Positions 45,712 through 55,900 of a stretch of DNA of 64,000 nucleotides are shown here, one piece after another. This DNA is from Solanum dulcamara (Eukaryota; Streptophyta; Magnoliopsida; Solanales; Solanaceae). The notes under the pieces were generated by a model, which saw only the letters and a program-made list of their open reading frames with translations, was not told where the DNA came from and did not search any database. Each line of letters begins with the position of its first letter. The stretch's first letter is position 1. The stretch spans positions 3,177,001 to 3,241,000 of the forward strand of contig NC_077245.1 of assembly GCF_947179165.1 (NCBI RefSeq). Direction: 5' to 3'. The translations under genes and the position numbers were made by a program.

Positions 45712-48700
45712 ATGGTAATTGATGACATGTATGGCAGTAGTGATGAAGAATACGGGGATTATTATGATCGTGACCCTGAACCTGAATCTGATGATGATTT
45801 ATCTTGTGGCAAAACTCCTTCATGCAGGGTATAGTACTTTGTGTAAAATTTGATGATCAAGTCAAGTTATTGAGTTCTGCTCCCTCCATTTCAATTTGTT
45901 TGTCCTACTTTCCTTTTTAGTCAATTTCAAAAAGAATATCTCTCTTTTTATTGACAATTTTTTTATTCTAACTTTCCACATATCATATTTAATATCACAA
46001 GATTAAAAGATATTTTGGTATATTCTACCTTTCTTTAGTTCAAGATAACATGATTTATAAGTCTTGTTTATTTTCTTAAACCCCGTCAAGTCAAAACCAT
46101 ACAAACAAATTGAAATGAAAGGAGTAATAGTTTAACTTCAAACTTCACATTTTACCATTAATGAAATGATTTATAGCTTCAAAAAATTCTACTACTTATT
46201 TTAGACCACAAGTTTTAAAGGTCTTTTTTTTCTCTTGAACTCCCTAACGGGTCAAACAACTTCACATATATTGGGACAAAGGAGTAGTTTTTTTGTTGAT
46301 TAAGTTGTACGGTAGGTTTGCACTATTGGGTGAGCTTTTTTAGTTAGTTTAGAAATTTGTATGTCATTACAAAATGGAGAAGAAGGCATATTAAAGTCTA
46401 AAGATTCATATAGGTGACGCCAACTAGTTTGGATTGTTCTTGTTGTTTCTCTGTTGAATGATGAAGAACTACTAAGGTTATCCGATTTGTTACTTGTGAA
46501 TATATTATGAACTTCTGGTAAAATGGCTTCGACTCCCTCTATGTTAGTCATAGAAACAAGGCAAGTTCTGTTACACTTTACAAAAAAACACTTATATGAT
46601 GGCTTGGAGAGTCTTGGATGCAAATACTAATTGAGGAAAACAGAGAAAGCAAATTGATCTTTCAGTTATATGATATTTGGTATTTAATGTGCTGAGAGTT
46701 GTGTGTTGTATTGTGTCTTTTAAATGTGATAATTTAGTCGTCCTTTTTGGATTTTGCAGGTAATAAGAAAAGAGTCCCTTTTAGCAGCACAGGTTAGCAC
46801 ATTTTTTTGTCCCGATTTCTCCGTTTTCAATTTTTTTTTTCTAGTGTCAGAGATGTGAAGCATTTATATAAAATTTTGTAGAAAGAAGATTTACAGAGAG
46901 TAGTAGACTTGCTTTCTCTGAAGGAACATCATGCACGAACCTTGCTTATTCATTATGAATGGGATGTCGATAAAGTCTTTGCAATTTTTGTTGAAAGAGG
47001 GAAAGAAAAGTTGTATGCAGAAGCTGGTATAACACTAGAAGAGAAAGATGACAATCCTTCCTCCGACCCCTCAGCTGAATTTACCTGTGAAATCTGCTTT
47101 GAAGATTTCCCTGATGACCAAACGACGTTGATGGAGTGCAATCATAGGTTTTGCAATGATTGTGAGCATCTTCCATCCCCACTTTTCATTTCTCGTCTCT
47201 TAAAGTTAGATAGCTAGATTCATTTTGATAGAATTTCTTATTGTTCTCAGTTTTATTAGTCCTGTCACTCCTATTTATGGATGATGTAGCCTAAAAGTTG
47301 TTTTTTGTCATTGTCTTATCTAGGTTGGACCGAGTATTTCATAGTAAAGATAAATGATGGTAAGAGTAGAGACGTGTAACATGCATGGCTCAAAAGTGCA
47401 AAGCGATCTGTGATGAAGGAAAGATTAGGGATCTAGTCACTGCAAAGGATCCTAATTTGGCGGAGAAGTTTGATCGTTTTATCGTAGAATCATATATCGA
47501 GGGTAATAAGAGGGTTAAATGGTGCCCTAGTGTTCCTCATTGTGGAAATGCAATTCGTGTTGAGGATGACGAGTACTGTGAAGTGGAATGTGCATGTGGT
47601 AAACAGTTCTGTTTTAATTGCTTGTACGAACTGCACTCACCTTGTTCGTGTGTTATGTGGGACCTTTGGCTGAAGAAGTGCGACGATGAAGCACCAACCG
47701 TCACTTGGCTGTCAGAGAAAACCAAGCATTGTCCAAAATGTCATAAAATTGTGGAGAAGGATGGAGGATGCAACCTGGTACAGTGTATATGTGGACAGCC
47801 ATTTTGGTAAGACTTGTGAAGTAGAGTTTTTTTCGACTTGTAATATGCAGCTCTAGCCGTAAAATTTCCATGTCTATATACTATGGCAATCTTGTAACTG
47901 TTAACTTCCATCATTTCTTTAGACTGGACTGGCTCCTCCGCTGGCTTTGCCCCTATTTATTTTGTTGGTTTTTGCCTCACCGTTAGTTTTTAAGTCCAAT
48001 TATGTTAAATTTGGACCAAAAGGTGCTCCAAAATTAGCAAACTTAAAGATGTTCAAGGTTATATTTGAACGACCAAAATAGACCTATTCTCATAGATAAA
48101 GAACAATTTTGGCTAAAGACTCATCCATATATCTTTCACTACTTTCCTCTTTACTGTTGCTTATCATATTAACATTTCTGCAAATGATTTGTTTTGTTCT
48201 TCGTAGTTGGCTCTGTGGTGAAGCTACTGGACTTGAACACACATGGAATAGTATATCAGGTCATACTTGTGGCAGATACAAAGAAAGCCATTTGAAAAGT
48301 GAGGATACTGTAGAGGACTATTGGCGTCTTACTCACTATTATCGTCGTTATAAGGCTCATATTGATTCATTGAAGATCGAAGCATCTGAATCGAAGCAAA
48401 TAATACTTGATAAAGTCCGTACCCTTGAAGCAAAGGAATTCCAATTAAAAGATTTCAGCTGGGCAATGAGTGGATTTTATAGACTCGCCTTATCAAGGCG
48501 AGTTGTCGCCTGTTCCTATCCATTTGCATACTACTATTTTGGAGATCTTTTTGCGAATGAAATAACAAAAGAAGAAAGGGAAATAAAGCAGAACCTTTTT
48601 GAGGACCAACAGCAGCAACTTGAAACAAATATCGAAAGACTTTCAATGTTCTTGGAAGAGCCATTTCCTAACTATGATGAAGATAAGCTTGTTGAGACAA

Positions 48701-48941
48701 GAATGACGATTATTACTCTCTCCACAGTAACTGATCACCTCTGCAAAAACTTGTGTGTGTAAATTACATCTATAATTTGCAGCAGCGCCAAGTATATATC
48801 TTATTGTCAAGTAGAACTCATTGCTCAATTTGGATTATTTTCAGGTACGAATGCATTGACAACGATTTGCTAGTTCCTCTGCAGCAAGCAACTCATACGA
48901 TAGTTCGTTATAGATCCAACGGTGTGAAGATACAATCTTGA
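45712..48941 (+). pseudogene. ARIADNE-type RBR E3 ubiquitin ligase (ARI2-like), frameshifted
   Basis: RING1-IBR-RING2 ubiquitin ligase. Exons: 45712-45828, 46760-46792, 46882-47161, 47324-47806, 48207-48752 and 48845-48941. Landmarks: acidic start; ESLLAAQKEDLQRVVDLLSL; LIHYEWDVDKVFAIFVE; RING1 (CEICFEDFPDDQTTLMECNH then FCNDCWTEYF); IBR (KRVKWCPSVPHCGNAIRVED); RING2 (HCPKCHKIVEKDGGCNLVQC), whose DGGC Cys at 47769-47771 corresponds to the catalytic Cys; Ariadne domain (NLFEDQQQQLETNIERLS). The order and wording follow plant ARI1-3. In exon 4 an extra GA near 47369-47372 (AGAGAC where AGAC is expected) shifts the frame and gives TAA at 47377-47379, leaving 161 residues. Exon phases downstream agree again only if these two bases are removed. 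The C-terminus stops at SNGVKIQS, so it lacks the long tail of Arabidopsis ARI2. It is either a recent pseudogene, a null allele or a sequence error. Confidence 0.85.
45880..46130. mobile_element. Stowaway-like MITE, ARI intron 1
   Basis: Left end 'gctccctccatttcaatttg' and right end 'caaattgaaatgaaaggagt' are near-exact inverses. Internal order is as in the copy at 20252-20516 ('tttcctttttagtcaatttc', 'aatatcacaagattaaaaga'). Confidence 0.75.
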
Positions 48942-49059
48942 ACTATAGGTGCAGAACGTAACAATTACACGTCAATCAATTGTATTTTTAGTTTGTAAGT
49001 CATATGACAATTTCCAGGAAATTTTACTTCCTTGGAGAAACAGATTTGAGAACTTGGTT

Positions 49060-49255
49060 TGGTGGGGATGTGCCAGGCCTGGGCTGTAGTGCAACGCCCA
49101 GGCTACGCGTGAAGATCCAAGTAGCAAGCTACTTTGATGGGCCTTCCCCTTAAATTTAAGTTAATATCGTGTGGACCAATAATCCACATATCAGATATTA
49201 AACTGATAAGAACAGATACTACCCTTGATCTTAGCCAAAAGGCCGAGGAAGGTAT
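49060..49255 (-). ncRNA. U2 small nuclear RNA gene (variant)
   Basis: Spliceosomal U2 snRNA; pairs with the intron branch site. On the minus strand it begins ATACCTTCCTCGGCCTTTTG at 49255 and continues GCTAAGATCAAGGGTAGTAT and CTGTTCTTATCAGTTTAATA. These are the highly conserved 5' half, with the branch-site-pairing GTAGTA intact. A GTGGA...TCCAC stem, an AAGTAGCTTGCTACTT hairpin and a terminal GCCTGGGC...GCCCAGGC stem-loop follow, ending near CTGGCACATCCCC. The total of about 195 nt is normal. Differences from common plant U2 include G for T in AAGGGTAG and a poor Sm-site region (AAATTTAAGGGG). The promoter is intact (see the USE and TATA entries). It is convergent with the ARI gene, 118 bp from its stop codon. 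Confidence 0.92.
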
Positions 49256-49280
49256 GTTAAAATAAGTAAACGGGCTTTGC

Positions 49281-49290
49281 ATTTTATATC
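49281..49290 (-). promoter_or_regulatory. TATA box of the U2 gene
   Basis: Minus strand GATATAAAAT, 26-35 bp upstream of the U2 start, the position expected for plant snRNA promoters. Confidence 0.85.
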
Positions 49291-49321
49291 TTCTCTCAGC
49301 TGTCGACTTCTTTACTTGTTT

Positions 49322-49332
49322 CGATGTGGGAC
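49322..49332 (-). promoter_or_regulatory. USE (upstream sequence element) of the U2 gene
   Basis: Minus strand GTCCCACATCG, an exact match to the plant snRNA USE consensus RTCCCACATCG, centred about 72 bp upstream of the start. With TATA about four helical turns away, this is the spacing of Pol II-transcribed plant snRNA genes. Confidence 0.92.
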
Positions 49333-50252
49333 TGTGATTACTGCAATAGTTCCTCCAAGAAAGATAGCAAATGCAGAGTAAGCCTAAATACTTTTAATCA
49401 ACTATACAAAGTGTAGAATGTACTATGCACCAATACTTTCTTTTTCTATAAAGGAAAATCTAACGAGTTGAAAACTTAAATTAGGAATAGAAGTGCTCTT
49501 CATATTACAACAGTATATTCAATATAATCTCAAAAGTGGGGAACTGTTCTTTGTGTACTCTCTAATTAATTTCAATTAAAACTTTAAAAACATAAGTATC
49601 AAGAGCTCATCTTTAGTGATGCAATTGTGTAAATCTTAAGAATAACATCTAATAATCCTTGAGTTAATAGTAATTTGTTTTTTTTTTTTGGTTTTGGTTA
49701 AATGGGAGTACCATCTTTGTCCCCCTGAAGGAATAGGAAAGGTTCAAATATCTAGTGTTTAAGAACAAGCACAGTATTCAAATAGTGAGAATTAAAATAT
49801 CTAATTCTGAATGAGATTTCAAATATTAAGTAGGCATTTGGATATGAATTGAGTGACACTTGAAATAAAAGATATTTGAAGTTAAGTTGAAATCGAGTAG
49901 TTGGAAGTAATGTTGAATGAATTAATATCTTCCATTTTGAGGCATAATTTGTGTTTTTGAGATTTATATTTGTTCCGAGTTCGCTCTAAAATTACAGTTA
50001 TCCTTATCATCATATCATGTCACAAGTCTTTTATCCATTTTCATTAAACAACGGCGGATGAACAAATCCAATTAAAAAATCATATCAAACAAGTAATTAG
50101 ATCCAAAATAGTGACATTTATCACGTGGAGGTGTCACTCCACCACTATGTTATATTCCATTCTCGCTCCATTTTTCAAATTTAGAATGAAAAATCGACAC
50201 AAATAACTATTTGAAAGGAAAAAAGAGAACTTGAAAAAAAAGAGCAAACAAA
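49333..50252. other. Intergenic, no gene seen
   Basis: AT-rich DNA upstream of U2. A partial TS-SINE-like tail on the minus strand is recognisable at about 49507-49545 ('caacagtatattcaatataa', 'tctcaaaagtgggg'). Nothing else supported. Confidence 0.5.
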
Positions 50253-51337
50253 GGGTCTGTTTGGAAAGCCACATGATAATTGAAATTGATGAAATTACTA
50301 GGGTAGTAATTACTAACCTAGTAATTACATAGTCTAGTAATTACAATGACCTGTTTGTTTGCCATAGTGTAATTCCAGTGTAATTACAATTGTTTTGTTT
50401 GGTTGCACAAGTATAATTACAAGATTATATTAAATTCTAAAAATAATAGTTAATTTTCTAAATTTAAAATTTATATTAGACAAATAAGGATCTTTATAAA
50501 TGATATTAAATTAAATATTAATTAATAAACATATGTTCTTCACTAATATTATAAAAAAATAATTTATTTATATTTTTTAAATTAGTATATTTTAAATAAT
50601 TTAATCAAATAAACTAAAAGTATAAGATTTTTATGAACATCAAGAAATGTATGTTTGACAAAAATGTTAATATTATTATAATGTCATAAAATTATTAAAA
50701 CATTTGACAAAAAAATAATCTATCAAGTTTAACTAAAAAATAAATATTTTTCAATGTGAAATATTAAGTCAATAATACTAAAACAAATGAAATTGAAAAT
50801 ATGGCATAAATCTTAAATTCAAAACAAAAAATTTAACATAATGCTCTTATATTAAATTTTAATACAACGTACATAAATATGATTTTAAAAATTAGAATAC
50901 TAACAAAATTATTTTTAAAAAGAAATAGAATAATAAATAATATGAAAAATTGCATGGAATGAAAAAATAAAGGTTGAGAATGAGAATGAAATAAAATATA
51001 AATTAAAAAAATAAAAAATATATATTTAGAAAATATTAGAATAATAAAAATATTTTTTAAAAAAATAGTAGAAATAAAAAATAAATTAAAATAAAAAATA
51101 TATAAATATAAATAAAAGAAGAATTTTAAAAAGCTATGTAATTACATGATGTAATTACACCAATTCATTACCCTTTCTTGGAAATTGAAGAGTGTAATTA
51201 CTCCCCTTTAATTACACTCAATTTCTCTCTTACCAAGTAGTTATTTGGTCTACCAAACATGCCAAAAAATATAATTACATCCAATTACACCAAATCGCAA
51301 TTACATTGTGACTTTCCAAATACGCTCAAACAGATCT
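50253..51337. mobile_element. Long MITE-like element of about 1.1 kb with inverted ends
   Basis: Left end 'gtctgtttggaaagccacat' and right end 'tgtgactttccaaatacgct' then 'caaacagat' are inverses with a gap. The outer 150 bp on each side are built of 'tagtaattac'/'gtaattaca' words. The centre (50420-51120) is almost pure A/T without reading frames. A non-autonomous DNA transposon is the best reading. Confidence 0.65.
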
Positions 51338-51414
51338 CTAACCAAGGGGGATCGGGGAGTAACATTTTATCTTCAATATTTTCTTAATTATCAATGATGA
51401 GGCAGTAACATTTT

Positions 51415-51835
51415 TTTAAGGAAAAGGCTCAAATATGTCATCGAATTTTGAGAAAATGTTTATTTATGTCATCCGTTAAAACTTTCGCTTATTTATGCCC
51501 TTTTCGTCTGAGAAAAGGCTCGTCCATGTCATTATTTGTAAACTAAAAATATTTTTTATTTTGCAAAACTATTTTGTACACGTGGTCAATTATGATTCAG
51601 TCACGTCATTAACTAAATTATTATTTAAAATAAAAAATATTCAAATATGCTATCGAACTTTGAGAAAAGGCTCATTTATTTCATCCGTTAAAAGTTTGGT
51701 TCATCTATGCCATTTCAGTTAACAAATAATGGTATGAATGGACCTTTTCTCAAATAAAAATGACATAAGTAAGCCAAAATTTTAATGAATGACATAAATA
51801 ATTTTTTTATCAAAATTTAATTAGATGTTTGACAT
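51415..51835. mobile_element. Foldback element with arms of about 85 bp
   Basis: Arms at about 51465-51550 and 51720-51808 are inverse copies. Left words: 'tttatttatgtcatccgtta', 'gagaaaaggctcgtccatgt', 'cattatttgtaaac'. Right words: 'gttaacaaataatggtatga', 'atggaccttttctcaaataa', 'aatgaatgacataaataa'. The left arm also has a second partial copy at about 51655-51720. No coding capacity. Confidence 0.75.
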
Positions 51836-52157
51836 AAGTGTTGTGTAGCATAGAAAGAGAGTACTTTTGATTCAGACTTCTAATGGAAACACTTTGTGCG
51901 ATGTAGACAAAAAGTGGTAAACTTTGAATATACTTTTTAGAGTAAACTTTTCTTTTTCTTCTTGATGACTGGAATTATAATTATAGAATTGCAGACGAAG
52001 AGACTTTACCGCCTGAACAATCCTTTCGTCTCTTATTAAGCTACTTAAAATGAACAGTATTAGATTTTCTAACTCCTTGAGTCATGATTCATGTAATTTA
52101 GAGAACTATACATATACTAGATAGAATTTTACGATAAATGATTGCTTAAAGAATTAA

Positions 52158-52484
52158 GGGCTCGTTTGGTAGTTGGGTAGAGTTATGCATATATTAGTAA
52201 TATATAAATTAGTTATGAGAAAATTTATGTATTATTTTATGTAAGAATTAGTATGCAAGTTTTAGTTATTTATGTATTAATTATTGCATATTCCATTCTG
52301 CATAAAATTATACATAGATTTTCTCATAACTTATACATATATTAGTTATACAAGTTTCTACATTGCAAACCAAATATTACATTAATTTTATACGTAATCC
52401 TAAACCAACTACTAAAAATTATATTACTTATGCAGAATCTAATATATATGTAGTATTTTTCCTTACCAGCTACCAAACGACCCC
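52158..52484. mobile_element. PIF/Harbinger-type MITE with TAA target duplication
   Basis: Left end 'gggctcgtttggtagttggg', right end 'ccagctaccaaacgacccc'. TAA lies directly outside both ends (52155-52157 and 52485-52487). Inner inverted words: 'agttatgagaaaatttatgt' against 'atagattttctcataactta'. Same family as 41435-41742. Confidence 0.85.
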
Positions 52485-52901
52485 TAAGCAGATAGATACA
52501 TGAAAATTTCTAATCCTCCACTTTGATTGTGTGATATTATTTTCTTATAATTTCTTTAAAAGAATGATACTTTTCCTATTTCATTTTACTTGACTCATAA
52601 TGACTTGACACACAATTCTTAAAAAAACTTTTATCAAGATTTTTTTACTAAATTAATATTATTAATGATGTTTTAAAATTTTAAATAAATAAATAAAATG
52701 TATGTATCTTATTAAACATATGCAAAAAGAAATTTAAAAGCAAAAACAGATTCACTTATTTTTTTTTGAATGCGTCGGTCACCCTTAAGCTAATACTCTG
52801 CTGAGAATTTTTTTTTTATCAGATCAAGGGATCATACAGCAAGCTGCCGACGACGTCGTTCCGGCTGCACTGCTAAATCTCCGTCTAGTCGCCGCCGTTC
52901 A

Positions 52902-55900
52902 ATGTCGTCGTCGTCGATGTTAAACAACAGTGTCTCCATTACTGTCTCCGACGACGAGCCCGACGAATTTGCCAACAAGCTTAGGGCACGAGCTCGAAGG
53001 AAGAGAAAGAAAATTGGCCTCCGAGGCAAAACCGGTTTCTCTCATATTGTCCTGAAAAAGCTCCTGAGATGGTGGCCTTTTCTTGTATTCTTACTAGCCG
53101 CAGGTCTTCTCATCTTTGAAGCCTCTCGAATTGGAAGAAGACCTAGTTCGGTTGTTAAAAATTCGAATCCCGTGACTGGAAATAAACTTGATAAGCTTGT
53201 TGAGAAGAAAGCGCCGACGAACTTGAATCGCCTTGATCCAGTGACTCATGTTGTCCATGGAGTTAGAGAACGTGAGTTTCTTTTTCTGTGAGAAGTTTTT
53301 GCAATATGATCTAATTATCTAAGTGCCTAATTGTTTTTTGCTGTTATGATATCAGTTTATGAAGCATGATGCACATTGCTTGTGTTATTGAATTTCATCT
53401 CGTTTTAGTTATTTTAAAGTTCAAAGAATTTAGGATTTGATAGGCTGCTTGAAAAATGCATATCTATAGTCTTTGGGCAAGTATCTGATTAGAAGCTCTA
53501 AATGTTACTGATTGTTATATCTATAAATAGATGAATTGTGGTAAGCATAAGTACAATGATAAAAATCTGCTCTTTAGATAAAAATCTTGCTTTAGTCAGA
53601 ATCATCCACTCCCAATTGATATCCCTTGAACTTTCCAAAGGTAATAATTGATTATTGATCCAATTTGAGTACCTGTGCTAGATAGACCTCAACAGAAAAG
53701 AGGGCTGATTGTTGGGAGTTGTGAAATTGATCCATATAGAACACTAATATGTTGTTTTGATACAACTTTCTTTATGATGATAAAAATGTGTTTCCAACAA
53801 ATAGAACACTAAAGAATTGTTTTGGTCAAGAAAACATTAAACAATTGTTTTGATTAAGTACATGAAGATTTATATACTTGCTTTCGAGAGACTTGAAATG
53901 CTCTGGACTCAAAATAGAGATAATTAAATTCTCCATGTGAAAGCATGTTTCAATGTGAAGGTATAAATGTACCCTTGTGTTTTGAATAACCTTGCTTTGT
54001 TCTTACAAAAAAGAGATTATACTTGTACTTGTACAAAAAGGAATACGCTCGTCAAGTAGCCAGACGGAACTGGTTGGTACTGCATCTGTCAAAAGTCTGT
54101 AACCTTTGTCAGCCAGAAGCCCAGAACATGTTAAGGGCTGCATGTCTTGGAAACACAGATAACAGTAAAAATTCCTTGCCTCTTCATAAAAGCCGATAGG
54201 ACTCTTCAACTTTCATTAACAACCCTTTAGGTGGTTTCGTCTGAGGAGCTAAAGGATTACTTTTTTCATTCAGATAGAAACTTAATTTTCTTAAGGGTAT
54301 GACAATTGGATTTAGTCTCTATTCTCTGCTTACCCTAAATATACTGTAATTAGGATCCCAAACCTCTAGCTAGTTGACCAAATGAACCAATCTCGGCTAT
54401 ATCCTCATCCTCTTGTAGAACCAAATGACTGTGTTGTCAAGTTCTCTATCAATCACGAGAAAATCAAATCCAAATAGATCACTTTAGCATATGATTCTTT
54501 CTATATCATTTTTTCCTAAAAAAAAACAGATATAGAAAGAATCATAGATTTGGTGCTAAAGTGATCTATTTGACATATGGGATAAGATCATTTGGCTTTT
54601 CTTCGGGTAAAACTACTGTATTCAGCATTCCTTTTGTGGTTAGTTACATAGTGATTTTGCTTAATATACAAGGTATTTGACATGCCTGTCAACGTGTTAT
54701 CTTGTTTGACCCTTTTTCTTCAATACTGTTTCATAAATCATGGATCTCGCAGCTTGCTTGAAGTTACTGCCAGCTGAAGAACTTGAGCATCTTGATTTCC
54801 CCATGGATAAAGTACCTGCCGATCCTATTAAACGGGTGGTATACATCACAGAGGCCAATCCTGCTTCTGTAGATCATTTTGAGCAACACTCAGGGGCGTC
54901 AAGATTTAATTTATTCACAGGAAACCAAACTCTCAAGCAAAGGGATGAAAGTTTTAAGGTGGTCGATCTGTGTCTTGCTTTTTGGTGATGACCTATTTAT
55001 CTATGAAATGATTTATGTATTTCTCTTTCTTCTTCTTTTGACAATTTGCTTAAGCATTATCTCAGGTGAAAGGAGCGGATGCATCCATTCACTGTGGTTT
55101 TTACAGTGAAAAAGGAGGCTTTAGGATTTCTGTTGAAGATAGAAGTTATATGGAATCCTGCAAAGCTGTGGTGTCGACTTGTGCATTTGGTGGTGGAGAT
55201 GATCTCTATCAACCTATAGGAATGTCAGAGTCATCTCTCAAGAAGGTTATTTTTTGGGATTGTTAATGCTCATGATTATTTCCAATCTTTAGTTTAGACT
55301 ATGTAAAATTACACTTCAATCACAATGTAGTTGGGTTTGGAGATTTAAAGTGGTGCAGGACAGCTTAGTTAATATATGTAGTTGGAATTAAATGATGCAG
55401 GTTTGCTTTGTGGCTTTTTGGGATGAAATTACACTTTCATCCCAAGAGGCAGATGGCCATAAAGTTGGTGATGACCATTATACTGGAAAGTGGCGCATCA
55501 TCCTTGTTAAGAATCTACCTTTCACAGACCAAAGGTTGAATGGTAAAATCCCAAAGGTATGCTTATTGCCTGATTCCTCAATTTCTTGTATGCTTTTCCA
55601 TTTTACAATGAACATATCCTAATACTTAAAGTGGAACTTCTGGTTATCTTGTCCTACTCCCAACAACAATATTCTTCTCCACAAGGCTTGAAGAAATATG
55701 GTGCCTTACAAAGTTGAAATGTGATGAAGCAAATCGGAATGCTGAACCAGTTTTGAAGATTAAAAATGTCTGAAAAAAGAAAATTTGTTGCCTTTTGATA
55801 CATCCTCTTTAAGATTTAATAATTGGATCATTTATCATTTTGGAAACAAATTAATATCACGTCGCGTGCTGCCCTCTATGTGGCTAGGAACTGCTTGCTT

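Noticed and set aside
46300..46623. 107-codon minus-strand frame in ARI intron 1
   Set aside because: Protein-like composition but no known motif and no splice context; most likely chance or an old element.
48109..48206. Hydrophobic N-terminal extension of ARI exon 5 (LSLLSSLLLLIILTFLQMICF)
   Set aside because: It is intron sequence read in frame; the acceptor at 48206 joins CW of RING2 exactly as in the family.
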